Shown here piece by piece: positions 1-9,988 of a DNA stretch of 64,000 nt. The stretch is from assembly GCA_943138885.2 (NCBI GenBank), contig OW964577.2, positions 9,941,263 to 10,005,262 of the forward strand. The letters are read 5' to 3'. The notes under the pieces are model-generated. The model was not told where the DNA came from and ran no database searches. It saw nothing but the letters and a program-made list of their open reading frames with translations. The position numbers were made by a program, and so were the translations under genes. How positions within the stretch are numbered: the stretch's first letter is position 1; each line of letters begins with the position of its first letter. This DNA comes from Tholera decimalis. Lineage: Eukaryota; Arthropoda; Insecta; Lepidoptera; Noctuidae.

Positions 1-72
1 TTACAAAGCCACATCTCAATCTCAAGAAATCCGCATAAAATGCTTGATCCCTAGACACTTTTGATGTGTGTA
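1..72 (-). repeat. Inverted copy of the Tc1 element's left end
   Basis: These 72 bases are the reverse complement of 208-283, apart from a 4-base length difference in an AT run. They end in TA at 71-72, just as a Tc1 end would. This is therefore the left terminus of a second copy, or of a fold-back arm, pointing the opposite way and running off the window's left edge. The 135 bases between the two outward-facing termini (73-207) match nothing else here. Confidence 0.8.
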
Positions 73-207
73 GTTCGAGAACTCTCTTTTGTTGAATTTC
101 AAGTTTCCCTAACCATCTCTGACTACTGAATGTTCTTCCATTGTTGAGTTTTTAATGGACTTGTAATAGGCTAAAGCTGTTTCGTCTTGGCTTCCACTAT
201 ATTTATT

Positions 208-235
208 TACACACATCAAAAGTGTCTAGGGATCA
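208..235 (+). repeat. Tc1 left terminal inverted repeat
   Basis: Begins TACACACATCAAAAG and is identical over 28 bases to the reverse complement of 1744-1771. The similarity to 1-72 continues inward to about 283, so the left subterminal sequence is also duplicated. Confidence 0.9.
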
Positions 236-474
236 AGCATTATTTTTATGCGGATTTCTTGAGATTGAGATGTGGCTTTGTAATAAATTTATGATTTTAT
301 AAATTTATATGGATCCTTTTTGGTGCATTTCATAATTTGAAACAGGAACTGTTAATCAAATTCGAGTAAAAGATGAAAATCAGCTGTCAATATTTTCCCT
401 ATAAAAACATACAACGCATTGAAGACATTATTAGTGCTACTGTTTCCCTACTACTGATTAAAACCAACGTTATT

Positions 475-1500
475 ATGGAGCGGCGACGTCATTTAAGCAG
501 GGAAGAAATGCTCAGAGCCGTGGGAATGATAGAAGCTGGTTCCCGGCAACGTACTGTGGCTTTAGCTCTGAATACAAGTCAGAGTGTTATCAGTCGACTT
601 TGGACACGTTACCGAAGCACTGGTACCGTGGCTGAGCGCCATGGAGGACGGTATCGCTGCACCACACGGAGACAAGACCGATACATTAAAATCTTAACTC
701 GAAGAGCTCCAACAATAACCGCCATGATGTTAGCCGTGAGGCTTCATCACTCTTCAGGGAACTTAATTAGCGACCAAACAGTCAGAAACCGCTTGCATGA
801 AGTGAACCTTCATTCCCGAAGACCGCTACGGGTACCACCTATAGCAATGCACAATCGTAGGATTCGATATCAATGGGCTCTTGAACACAGAAATTGGGCA
901 GAAGAACAATGGCGTTTCGTGTGCTTTTCTGATGAGTCTCGTTTTGGTATGAGACCGGATACAAGACGTATACGACACTGGAGAACCCCTGGACGCCAAC
1001 AGCGATTAAAATCCTGCCAGGAAGTCCATCCTTATAGTGGTGGAACCATCATGGTATGGGCGGGTATTTGGATCGGCGGAAGAACTGAGTTGATTTGGAT
1101 CAGAGGCAAACTCAACGCTCAAATTTATACTGAGACGATTGTATCTGACGTCATCGTTCCTCTACAAGTGCAAATCGGTCCCTTATTTCAGTTAATGCAT
1201 GATAAAGCACGACCGCACACCGCAAGAGTTGTAAGACAGACTCTCGCCGCAGCTAACATCAATGTCCTGCTCTGGTCTGCTCAGTCGCCAGACTTGAACC
1301 CGATTGAGCATGCATGGGATATGCTACAGAGAAGAGCTCTGCCGAATATGGAGGGTATCCAGTCACAAGAAGACCTTTTTTTGTTGTTGCAACGAACATG
1401 GGCGGCCATTCCACAGCGTGATTTGGATGAACTCATTTTGAGTATGCCAAACCGATGTTCTTGTGTTGTTAGTGTTCGCGGTAGAAACACGGATTATTAA
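475..1500 (+). CDS. Tc1-family DD34E transposase, intact
   Basis: This 341-residue protein would cut and paste the surrounding transposon by binding its terminal repeats in the nucleus. An N-terminal paired-type helix-turn-helix region (about residues 4-50, beginning RRHLSREEMLRAV) is followed by a second DNA-binding region with a degenerate GRPR-like stretch (GGRYR, about 57-61). The catalytic core has D153 in FSDESRFG, D243 in MHDKARPHT and E278 in SPDLNPIEHAWD. Exactly 34 residues lie between the second D and the E, which defines DD34E. The frame is open upstream to 373, but the ATG at 475 gives the usual family length and starts with the conserved region, so I chose it. There are no internal stops or frameshifts. 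The family assignment is secure; whether it is expressed is unknown. Confidence 0.93.
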   Translation: MERRRHLSREEMLRAVGMIEAGSRQRTVALALNTSQSVISRLWTRYRSTGTVAERHGGRYRCTTRRQDRYIKILTRRAPTITAMMLAVRLHHSSGNLISDQTVRNRLHEVNLHSRRPLRVPPIAMHNRRIRYQWALEHRNWAEEQWRFVCFSDESRFGMRPDTRRIRHWRTPGRQQRLKSCQEVHPYSGGTIMVWAGIWIGGRTELIWIRGKLNAQIYTETIVSDVIVPLQVQIGPLFQLMHDKARPHTARVVRQTLAAANINVLLWSAQSPDLNPIEHAWDMLQRRALPNMEGIQSQEDLFLLLQRTWAAIPQRDLDELILSMPNRCSCVVSVRGRNTDY

Positions 1501-1743
1501 TTGTTTAAGTTACCCAATAAAATTTTAAAGAAAACTGTTATTTCAGTCTTTTTTTCGAACTTTAATGTTAGTGGTTCAAATGTCAAAAATCCCTTTATTA
1601 GGAAAATGGCAAATTTCTTTATTAATGCAAAGGTGACTTGGTTTATCGTTACTGTGACAAACGAAAACACTTTATTTGATGAATCCTTAAAGAAAATTTT
1701 AATTAATATCAATCAGGAGAAAAGTTATTGCAAAAATATATGT

Positions 1744-1771
1744 TGATCCCTAGACACTTTTGATGTGTGTA
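1744..1771 (-). repeat. Tc1 right terminal inverted repeat
   Basis: TGATCCCTAGACACTTTTG onward, ending in TA at 1770-1771. It is the exact complement of the left end. Confidence 0.9.
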
Positions 1772-1835
1772 TTTTTACGTAACACTGAATGTAAACTTGC
1801 AGTATCAGCAGTAAAATGTGAATATGTAATAATGA

Positions 1836-1985
1836 ACCTTATTAATATTATAAATGCGAACTTTTGTGAGGATGGATGTATAGATGAATTAAAGGTAAAT
1901 AGATAGTTGACATCCTGAAATAACACATAAGCTACTTGTTAGCCCGGAATTCCCATGGGATCGAGAATTACGCGATACCCTCCCA
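1836..1985 (+). repeat. Family A copy, internally deleted
   Basis: Carries the family landmarks in order: attattaatattataaatgcg, gatagttgacatcctg, acacata-gctact and cggaattcccatgggatcg. The stretch encoding the common 'aaaaactactgaacggatc' motif is missing. I take family A to be the end of an RTE-type retrotransposon or a SINE, but the sequence does not prove either. Confidence 0.7.
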
Positions 1986-2034
1986 CGCGAACCACGTCTC
2001 TGGCAGATGCTAGTAGCATTATATGGTATTAAAA

Positions 2035-2330
2035 TTAAATATGTTCCCATGTCGACGTGTCCACGCGTGCCTAAAAGAGTTTTCAGCACTAATGACGGAG
2101 CCAGGTAGAGCCATTGCCTGCCGAGATTGAGGAAATGTTCTAAATTCAATTCAATTCATTTATTAGCGAGTAATAAAACTCAATTGGTTAGTCACAATAT
2201 TTCTAAAGAGATATCGTGATCCTGGAACACTGGTGCTACTGAAGTAGAAGTCTTTAGTCACTAGCTTTCGCTCCACACAGACCGGAAGGAGTCACTTGAT
2301 GATTCTTCCACTCGAAAAAAGAGGTTGTAT
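2035..2330 (-). repeat. Family N copy, full order preserved
   Basis: Read on the minus strand it has the family's order: atcatcaagtgactcc, then a gtgactaaag block, then a cggcaggcaatggct block, then ctcttttaggcacgcgtgga and a tcgacatggg end. A foreign AT-rich piece (about 2140-2220) sits in the middle. N is probably the 3' untranslated part of a LINE; no coding is visible. Confidence 0.6.
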
Positions 2331-2827
2331 GTGTTATGTCAAGAGCATGAATAATAATAGAAGTTGAATTTTCCCTTCTGAAAAAAATGGCCTATCAGAA
2401 TGTGTTTCTACTAAACCCACCGAAATCAGTTACTTAAATTAGGAGGAAGATTAACTTTTTTGCGGACAAACACATGTAGCTGAATCCCTAGCTTAAACCC
2501 TCAAAAAACATCACCACTTGATTTAGGTACACTTGAACCCGTCCATTACTATATTCAATGTCCGTCTCGTCTGTTTGTCAAACCACAACAAATCTGACAT
2601 ACATATATAGTGTACATCCGCGCGACCCTAGTTTTTAATATCAACTAGTTACGAGTAGGTTACGCGCTCGCGGCAATCCCACGCTTCCGTTGGACTACAT
2701 AAGAACTATACAAATTGTCGCACTATACAAAGGTGGGTAGTTTCGAAATTATTTTACAATATTTTGACAATACAGCTGTATTTGAAATTTTACTATTTTT
2801 TATATCTAGCTGAGTGGAAGATGTAAT
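2331..2827. other. Unassigned sequence
   Basis: I see no coding potential, structural RNA or repeat family here. Confidence 0.5.
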
Positions 2828-2975
2828 TTGTCTTTAAGCGTCAATTGCCTAACTGCTAAGGTGTAGGACTTGTGATCGAGCGGTACCGTGTTCGAACCCA
2901 CAAGCCACACTATTGCAGTGAACCCACAAGCATATTTAGCTTAGTTCTAGGAGTTAACAAGATTCAACCCACATT
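2828..2975 (+). repeat. tRNA-like SINE, family B
   Basis: An A-box-like 'tgcctaactgctaagg' is followed about 40 bases later by a B-box-like 'gtgttcgaaccc'. The family body follows: gcagtgaacccac, agcatatttagcttagtt, then gttaacaagatt and cccacatt. The TTCGAACCC core indicates an RNA polymerase III promoter of tRNA origin. Confidence 0.75.
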
Positions 2976-3094
2976 ATTTACTTATTATTATTATCCTTTA
3001 TTTTACATATCTCTCAAAAATTACATTGTTAAATAATTTTCTATAAAAATGTGACCATAAAAAAACATTATTATTATCTGATGTTTTCTTATTA

Positions 3095-3260
3095 TTATAT
3101 ACTTTATTGTACACCTTACATATATACACTTAAGGATACAAATAATAAAACTAGTGTACAATGGGCGGTCTTATCGTCTTATCTCTTCCAGACAACCTTT
3201 GGATGGACAGAAATTAAAGGAGATAGATTTAGGGCTGTCAGTGTACACATTACTAGTTCT
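3095..3260 (-). repeat. Family L LINE 3' end
   Basis: On the minus strand it reads ccatccaaaggttgtctgga, then aagaccgcccattgta, then gtacaataaag. The polyadenylation-type AATAAA near the end indicates the 3'UTR of a retrotransposon. Confidence 0.6.
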
Positions 3261-3280
3261 TTAAAAAAAAAAACTTGATA

Positions 3281-3450
3281 GGTGTCAAGGGACACCCGGA
3301 TGGAACGAAGTTCCTTTCGATTAATTAGTGAAGGAATTATAATATTTTTTTTTATTTATAATAATATTTTTTTATTATTAATAAAGACGAAAGAAAGAAA
3401 GAAAAAAATAATGGACGATAGACGAAACGAAAATATCTGGCTTGCTTTCT

Positions 3451-3486
<36 letters not shown>

Positions 3487-3604
3487 TGCGCACGCAGCAC
3501 GGCTTGCAATAGCTTACTATAGCAAAAAATGTCGTTACAACTTTTCGTCTTAATTTTTTCCGTCTAGCCCCCTTTCGCAACGTGCGATAAGGAACTTCGT
3601 TCCA
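3281..3604. mobile_element. Short inverted-repeat element with a (GA)n tract
   Basis: Perfect 16-bp inverted repeats (TGGAACGAAGTTCCTT at 3301-3316 and its complement at 3589-3604) enclose AT-rich non-coding DNA. A palindromic ggtgtcaagggacacc (3281-3296) sits just outside the left repeat. No target duplication was found. Confidence 0.55.
3454..3481. repeat. (GA)n microsatellite
   Basis: Fourteen uninterrupted dinucleotide units inside the inverted-repeat element. Confidence 0.9.
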
Positions 3605-3639
3605 ACAAAGCAGGATAAAAGTGAACTAATAGGCTAAGA

Positions 3640-3800
3640 TGACACAGTTTTTTTCCGGGGGAATATAATCAAATGACTCCTTTCCCTGGGTGGAGTGGCA
3701 GAGTGTCAGATTTCTACTGACTAAAAACCGACCTTATTCGTTCAGTTGCCCTTGTGTTTCTGGGCCTCGGTATCTCGTTATAAACAGTATACCATCTTCA
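3640..3800 (+). repeat. Family N copy, 5' part
   Basis: Contains tcaaatgactcctttccctg, gtggagtggcagagtgtcag, ctactgactaaaaaccgacc and gcccttgtgtttctgggcct. It stops before the downstream 'ctctttgaggcgcgcg' block. Confidence 0.6.
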
Positions 3801-4929
3801 CATTCACACATTCCATCCATCACATTACTTTTTTTTTCCAATAAATAATACTAAGGCAACAAGGCGTACCAAAAATCCGTCCATCTTTGGCAGTCATGTT
3901 ATAATTACGGTGAAAAATACTGTTACAGATGTATGTTCATCACACCATTAACCACATGCAGTAACATAAAGTTCTTTCGTGCTGAATTGCTCTCTACAAT
4001 ATCAAGACTATAGATGCTGGCGGGAAACATTCCGAATCATTCCCGTCGAATACTTCGGAAGTATTCTGAAATATTCTGAAACTTTGGGAATATTTCAAAT
4101 GTCAAAAAAAAAACAGGAAATCGACCTTTGAAGTCTGTTAATATACCAAAACCTGCTCCTAAGTAGGTAAGAACAAATACTTTTCTGAAAACCGCATCAA
4201 AACGTGTTTGCTTGCAAGGTTTGCCTTTATTTGCTTTTATTGACTGGGCTAATGGCTGGGCTGGGCTGAGATACGCGTTAAGTAGGTAGGTAATGATTAA
4301 TACCTACCTATGCGACTCGCGAATACTCGCCATGCGTACAGAGCTACATACAAACTAACCAAAAACATAGGTACTTAACCCTTTTTCAAATAGCAAATCA
4401 AATATGCTTGGCCTGGTTTTTTTATTTCACAACTGACATTTAAGGCTATAATCGCATAGCACGACTTACAACTCGATCGCCTAATGCATGTATTTTGACC
4501 AATAGGATGCACGAAGCGTATTTTAGTAGTGTTCGAAATAGTAAGTATTAATATAATGTTACACGCCCTGTACTCACAAAATGCATATTATTTCTAATTG
4601 GGCGAAAACAGGAAGGGATGTGGTTTGTCACTAGCTGCGCTTCCGCAGAAATATTTTCTTAAGTGAGTATGCGTATCTTTGGCCGATAGTACCTACCTAA
4701 AAACAAAAGAATAAAAATCCTGTTAATCGCAGGCTAATAAATCTACCTATAAAAATATCAACATATACTTAATCAATCCCATTTATAATAAAATAAACAT
4801 TTATATTTTACTCTCGTAGCGTACATACGTACTCTCGCAGTGAACAATAATTAACTCACCCACCACACAACAAGCAAACACATTTATTCCCATTGAATTA
4901 TTCGGGCGAAATATTCGGAAACATTCGAT

Positions 4930-5110
4930 TGCGGGGTACGAATCTTTCTCGCGCGGGTGAAAACTTCTCCGGGGAGCAGCATCCCCTCCCTCTTACCGCA
5001 CCCCGCACCGCCATCGCCTGCACGCACGACTCGTGGCCGGTGGCAGTCGGGTGCGCGCGTCGCGGTGCCAGCGCGGCGGCAGCGGCCGGCGCACAGAGAT
5101 CGACGATCGA
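4930..5110. other. GC- and CpG-rich block inside the hAT-like element
   Basis: An abrupt shift to GC-rich, CpG-dense sequence (for example gtgcgcgcgtcgcggtgcca) within otherwise AT-rich DNA. Short open frames cross it but resemble no protein I know. Captured promoter DNA is possible; nothing here proves transcription. Confidence 0.5.
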
Positions 5111-5161
5111 TGCAAAATACGATTTTTCAGCAAAAAAAGTTGAAATCTTAATAAATAATTA

Positions 5162-5232
5162 AAAGTTTCTTTAAATCAGAATGATTCAAAATGAATTTAT
5201 CATTTTGAATAATTCCCATTTAAAGAAACTTT
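5162..5232. repeat. Hairpin near the right end of the hAT-like element
   Basis: Arms 5162-5194 and 5200-5232 pair over most of 33 bases around a 5-base loop. They begin and end with aaagtttctttaaat and its complement, with a few mismatches between. Confidence 0.7.
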
Positions 5233-5292
5233 CCCCGAAGTATTCCGGAATTATTCGGAATTATTCAGAAGTTTTGCAACTATAATCAAGAC

Positions 5293-6053
5293 ACATAACG
5301 CCACATGAGAACAAATAATACCTCCGAACTCAATTCAAGAATTGCAACGACGGAATTCAATATTATTCTTTCGCGAAATATATTTTTAAAATTTTCCTTT
5401 CACACACTGAACCAGTTCACTTTAAGTTTATATCGCCGTTTGCTTCATAAACAAAAACATAACGAAGTGAAGCCACGTTTGTGTCGGAACACAAAAGCGA
5501 TAGAGGCGATAAAAATCAACGGAGCTAAAACGGCCAAATTATATTTTGGCAATGTTTCGACTACTTCTCGTTCAAATAGTGCAGAGATTCAATGAGAATT
5601 GGCAAAAGCTTTCGATGCTATGTCTGTACCATGTACGTATATTGAGGCCATGTGTTCGGCCAAGAAATTGTTTCAGAAATTTTCTTTAGATTCAATAAAA
5701 GCTATCTTACTTGCATAACTTCTTCACAATCTTCGTTGGAAGCTCACCTATTTTTTTTAGTTTTTCCATTTCATAAATTAATATCTGCACGTAGATTTCT
5801 AGTGCTATGCTCTAATATCAAGTTTCCAAGAAATTCACATAAAACTGTTACACACTGCAATATACAATAGTATAAATATGACATCTCCAAAAGTCATACG
5901 AAAAATAACGCTGAATCAATTTATTTTCCATAGATGTTCACGGAACTTAACATAATTAAAGATTTATTAATTAATATAATTTGCGGAATCGTCTTTGTTT
6001 CATTCCTAATTCTTCTGCCAGCAGCTCGTGTGTGTCGAGTATTCATAAAATTA
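5293..6053. other. Unassigned AT-rich sequence
   Basis: Short open frames only, none with recognisable motifs; no repeat family detected. Confidence 0.5.
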
Positions 6054-6090
6054 AAAAAAAATCTCGGTTAGACAAACCGAGATTTTTTTT
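6054..6090. repeat. Perfect short hairpin flanked by A and T runs
   Basis: aaatctcggtt pairs perfectly with aaccgagattt across a 5-base loop, and flanking A and T runs extend the stem to about 16 pairs. It looks like a bacterial terminator, but the setting is a eukaryotic repeat landscape. A fold-back insertion is more likely. Confidence 0.7.
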
Positions 6091-6477
6091 ATTAATTTTG
6101 TCTGTCTTTCTGATTGACCGTGCTAATATTTGGAACAGCTTAATCGATTTTCATGGGACTTTTACTACAAGATAAAACAGTTATAGAGTTAAAATATAGG
6201 CTATATTCAATCGCGGGATTCCCTCTATCCCTCTATTGATTTGTAATGATAGTAAAGACCAACAGAACTCCACAGAACCGAACTACGGTTCTGTTGAGTT
6301 CTAATACTGCGCTTTTTTATTCAAATTCTACGCTTTTAAAGTTTCATTTCTTCGTAGTATCTTTGTCCAATTTTGTGCAACTAAGGATAGGGGTGGGATC
6401 AATAGTACTTTCTTTATGCGGTATTATTTCTCTAAGTTTTAGTTCTTCATTATAATCGACTAGCTTTACCTTGTGAC
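6091..6477. other. Unassigned sequence with a small palindrome
   Basis: cagaaccg/cggttctg (6274-6294) is the only structure noticed. Confidence 0.5.
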
Positions 6478-6652
6478 TTCCTTCGCTTGGGAAAGGTTTT
6501 CCCGCGTAAATCTCAATTCCGTGGGAATTCCGACGTAGCCTATGTGTTATTCTAGTATTTCAACTATCTACATACCAAACTGCATTCATCAGTATCAAAC
6601 ATACATCCATCCATCCTCACAAACTGTCGCATTTCTAATACTAGTAAGAAGT
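6478..6652 (-). repeat. Family A copy
   Basis: Reads in reverse: cttcgcttgggaaaggtttt, ccgtgggaattccgacgtag, ttcaactatctacataccaa, catccatccatcctcacaaa and a ctaatactagtaag end. The middle 'actactgaacgg' segment is partly deleted. Confidence 0.75.
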
Positions 6653-7061
6653 AAGATTTAAGGAAATGCTTTTGTGTGTTTGTATGTGTTGATTGTTATT
6701 AATACAACGTATGTATTAAGATTTGCTTATGATCCTCCGTCCTTTGTAACAATTATTTCTGATCGCCGCAACTTGTTTTCATTTCCCTTCCATGTTTATT
6801 TGCCGTCATCCCAACCATCTTTTTACGCATTTTATCTGGGTTAATATATACATTTCTTTCCTCTTTCTCAAAATATACACACGTCTTAAATCAACCCTTT
6901 TAGAGATTCAAGGAAATAAAAATAAAGCTGAAATTAGTTTGGTGTTAGCTAGTAATAATAGGTCAACAATATCTTAATATTATTGTACATATCTCATATT
7001 ATATACATAAACGTATGTATATTATATGTGATTCTTATGATATACTTATAATTGTAAGGTT
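6653..7061. other. Unassigned sequence
   Basis: Nothing recognisable. Confidence 0.5.
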
Positions 7062-7167
7062 GTTTGTAGATGATTGCTTTTTGCGGTAAGACCGCTCATT
7101 GTAACACCCTTTTTATATGTATAATCCTTAAATACATTTGTAATGATGTACAATAAAGAATACATAC
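7062..7167 (+). repeat. Family L LINE 3' end
   Basis: gcggtaagaccgctcattgt, then aacacccttttta, then gtacaataaagaatac. The AATAAA lies 10 bases before the junction with family M. Confidence 0.6.
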
Positions 7168-7400
7168 AGTATGTTAACTAACAGAGGGCGTTCCCATTAA
7201 CCCGCAATAGTATAGCATCCATACATGCTAAAAAAATATTACCATTCGAAAACAAAATGTTTTTATTTATTTAATATTAAAATATTCACAAAAAAAATTA
7301 AATTGATACGTAAAAGTACTCTGTACAGGCGTACGCATTCATAAATAAATTGCGACGTTGCCGTCCTTCAAATACGCGTGTACAGAGTGTTTCTTTTACC
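7168..7400 (+). repeat. Family M copy 1
   Basis: About 200 bases match 17277-17480 closely, starting at tgttaactaacagagggcg. The 3' part contains an inverted pair, gtaaaagtactctgtaca (about 7311) against gtacagagtgtttctttta (about 7380), so the block ends in a fold-back. It is non-coding. Confidence 0.7.
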
Positions 7401-7480
7401 TGCTTAGCCTTTTCCTGAGTATGTTGGGATCGGCTTCCAGTCTAACAGGATGGAACAAAGTATTAGTGTTTCAGTGTGTT
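7401..7480 (-). repeat. Family K fragment
   Basis: Reads cttttcctgagtatgttggg, atcggcttccagtctaacag and a gtgtt end, matching the K 3' end in reverse. Confidence 0.6.
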
Positions 7481-7499
7481 ATCGATCCGTTTTATTTAT

Positions 7500-7687
7500 C
7501 AACGAGCTCACATTATCTGTACAGCTACTAGTGGAATATCAGAACCATAAAACGCGAATATGCACAACTAAAAGCAGCCGTACCTCGTAGAAGATGGCGG
7601 GACGAGCTGGATCAAACTAACGCCCAGTGGATCACTTTGGCCCTGGATAGAACTACCTGGAAATCATGGGGAGAAACCTTTGTCTAG
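7500..7687 (+). pseudogene. LINE ORF2 C-terminal relic (RTE-like)
   Basis: Frame 7581-7687 encodes PRRRWRDELDQTNAQW, then ITLALDRTTWKSWGETFV and a stop. The RRRWRDEL…W…LA.DR..W…GE.F pattern is the C-terminal signature I associate with RTE/BovB-like LINEs. The rest of the reverse transcriptase is absent, as expected of a 5'-truncated copy. It is followed by the 'agcagtgggatgatgcaggct' tail typical of such relics. Confidence 0.65.
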
Positions 7688-7730
7688 CAGTGGGATGATG
7701 CAGGCTAGCAGTAACAGTAATAGCAGCCGT

Positions 7731-8345
7731 ATTCAGTGCCAAATTTAATGGCATCCGAGATGAATTTGATGGGATATTTCGACAAATGTCTAGTCTTCAA
7801 TTGCGCACTGAGGATTTCAATTTAGCAGCAATGTATTTCTTATTCTCTAAGGGATTTCTCGGTTAAATTATTTAGATTAATAGGAAGCTAAATTCAAATC
7901 TAATATTATGCAGTTGATTCTGCATTACTATCGTAATTTCAGAACTCAAAATTAAAACTAAAAATACTTATTTACTTATACATTACAGGAAGAATTACAA
8001 GAAGTCTACTATGTATGTGCTCGAGTCCGAGTCGTAATTGGCAGATTTTTTTCTTTCACCTTAGACAAAAAAAAAACACTGTATGTATCTACATCTCTCA
8101 CCTACATCCAAATTTTTATGAAATTAGCAGAACCTTTGTGCTCTTTCATATGAATTTGTTTTGTTATTTTACTTATTTTTTATAAGTTTCATATGTGCAC
8201 CTACTTATAAATATATATGTATATAAATATTTATGCCTTATACTGCTTATACTAAGGATTTCTCCTGTATCGTAAGTGCATTTTTACGAACACCCAAATC
8301 CGAAACAATTAATTTTAGGCTAAAAAAACATTCTTCTCTACTTAT
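7731..8345. other. Unassigned sequence
   Basis: No coding or repeat family recognised. Confidence 0.5.
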
Positions 8346-8607
8346 CTATACTTCTATACTAATATTATAAAGAGGTAAAATTTGTAAGTTTGTATGTATG
8401 GGGTAATCTCTGAAACTACCGAACCTATTTTGAAAATTCTTTCGCTTACATGTAGCTGCGTTATCCCTGAGTGCTATAGGCTATAAATTATATTTGTATC
8501 ATGCATATTAGCCGAGCTATTATAATCTTTGTCAAGCAAGTCGGGGACGGGATCCCGTGGAATATTTTCGACTTCTACGCGGACGAAGGCGCGGGCAGAA
8601 GCTAGTA
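8346..8607 (+). repeat. Family A variant copy, both ends present
   Basis: Runs from tatactaatattataaagag to cgcgggcagaagctagta, with a diverged interior (for example gagtgctataggctataaat). Confidence 0.75.
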
Positions 8608-9049
8608 AATAAATAAACCATTAGTAACTTGTACTTTATAAACTTTCACTTTTCATCCTCAACCCTCAAAGCCAAAGACTTTAACAACAGTCATTCTTCG
8701 CAACAACTCCTCGAAATTTCCAAATCTACACGCATTTTACTCAAAATTCAAATCGGCATGTGTATCCCCGTGCCTTCTATAAATCATGTGCACGTGCTAC
8801 TGATGACCGCGCATCGTACTGATCGATGTTCCTCGGCAGTATTATGGGCCTGATAATGTTAACTCGGTTTTAGAGGGATGAGTACATTGAGCTAGGAACT
8901 TTTTTGGTGAAACACAATGTAGCTGTCCCTGTGCCGCAGTTGTGTTGTGGGTAAACTGTTAGAGAAAAGACGGACAATTAATCGAGTTTCAATCCGGTAC
9001 CATGAAAGGGACCATTTTAAGTTATATATTTTTTTTATTATTACGGATG
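8608..9049. other. Unassigned sequence
   Basis: Nothing recognisable; a short frame at 8629-8853 has no motifs. Confidence 0.5.
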
Positions 9050-9260
9050 ATGGGCTCATCCGTAAACTCGATCTCGCCTGATGGTAAGCGATAGATGAGG
9101 TCTACAATGGGACGAGTGAGCCCAGAAGTTGCCTATTTACTCTTGCTTTAAAGGCTGAAAGGTCATAAGTGGCAGAGAACACAGAAGCCGGCAGAGAATT
9201 ACACAGCTTGGCTCCAAGACACCAAGGAGTAAATATGTGATACATAACCACACAGTCTTC
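9050..9260 (-). pseudogene. Family F LINE C-terminus, truncated
   Basis: The minus strand encodes the family's end: an LNSLPASVFSAT-like stretch, then the LSAFKARVN-like and LGSL-like pieces, then a non-coding gatctcgcctgatgg block read in reverse. Only the last 50 or so codons of the LINE survive. Confidence 0.65.
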
Positions 9261-9840
9261 GGTCTTCGGATTTTTAGGTCCTAGGAGATACCGTTTTCCT
9301 CACGATGTTTTTATTCACCGTCTTTGAGAGCAGTGGTGATCTCGCAATTTTTTTTATTAATGTTAGTGATTTTACATAATGGAATCAGCCCTTACTTTGC
9401 GAAAATCCATACCATATTAGATAAATGAGTACATTCAAAATGTGGGTATCGTAATTTTTGTGTAATACCTAAAATTATGGCAGCGCACGCGAAAGAAAGT
9501 ATATTTTTAAGCTTTTTTAACATTCTTTTCTCGAGGTACAAAAGAACGATAGTTATACTATAGACTTTTTTATGTTGTATAAATCTAGTGTTCCAATTAA
9601 AGTACTTGTTGATAATGTAGGCTTTATGTTGGTTAAAGAATATTTTAAATCGGCTCAATAGCTTTTGAATTTACAAACAAAAAAGGTAAAATCTTTTCTC
9701 CTCATTATAGTTAAGAGTTATCAGGAATAATTCGATATTTTTTAGTGCTAGATTTTCATGTCATAATAGAATTGTTTACCCAAATAATAAGTACAGAGTC
9801 AACACGATAATACTATCATGTATCGCACTTTAGTGTAGAA
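9261..9840. other. Unassigned, with a short SINE-like tail
   Basis: About 9285-9360 contains 'gttttcctcacgatgttttt', in reverse the common 'aacatcgtgaggaaa' element seen again at 57.5 kb. The rest, including the short frame 9392-9658, matches nothing. Confidence 0.45.
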
Positions 9841-9988
9841 CGCTGACAACTTTTTTTTTTTTTTTTTTTTTTTTTTTAGGTAGGGCCACTTGTAGATCAG
9901 CACACTAAGGCTGTGAGTCTACTTAACCGGACTTTCCTGTGGTGACCTCTAATAAATTAAAGGCCCCCAGCCAGGGCGCTGACAACTT
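9841..9988 (-). mobile_element. Extremely truncated LINE insertion with target duplication
   Basis: A 27-base poly(T) (9851-9877) plus about 99 bases lie between perfect 12-bp direct repeats, CGCTGACAACTT (9841-9852 and 9977-9988). Poly(A) on the minus strand plus a target duplication marks target-primed retrotransposition. Only about 100 bases of 3'UTR were copied. Confidence 0.85.

Larger units (their letters stand above)
208..1771 (+). mobile_element. Complete Tc1-like transposon
   Basis: The element is bounded by perfect 28-bp inverted repeats (208-235 and 1744-1771), each beginning with TA, the usual Tc1/mariner target. The single open transposase frame occupies 475-1500. The short terminal repeats, the 1.56-kb length and one uninterrupted gene are all normal for an autonomous Tc1 element. 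Most other elements in the window are decayed, so this one is probably a recent arrival. Activity itself cannot be judged from sequence. Confidence 0.9.
4009..5284. mobile_element. Non-autonomous hAT-like transposon
   Basis: The element is flanked by a perfect 8-bp direct repeat, ATCAAGAC, at 4001-4008 and 5285-5292. Its ends are imperfect inverted repeats, TATAGATGC on the left and TATAGTTGC on the right read inward. Both lead into matching runs such as CCGAATCATTCC and CCGAATAATTCC, then GAATACTTCGG. Eight-base duplications are typical of hAT elements. Inside are no transposase, a GC-rich block and a long hairpin, so any movement would need a transposase supplied elsewhere. Confidence 0.75.

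Noticed and set aside
1281..1490. Minus-strand ORF in the Tc1 element
   Set aside because: Shadow of the transposase frame.
4893..5162. A small GC-rich protein gene
   Set aside because: Open frames there follow from base composition; no motifs, and the block lies inside a transposon.
6054..6090. Rho-independent terminator
   Set aside because: The GC stem and T run look right, but no bacterial gene precedes it and the surroundings are eukaryotic repeats.
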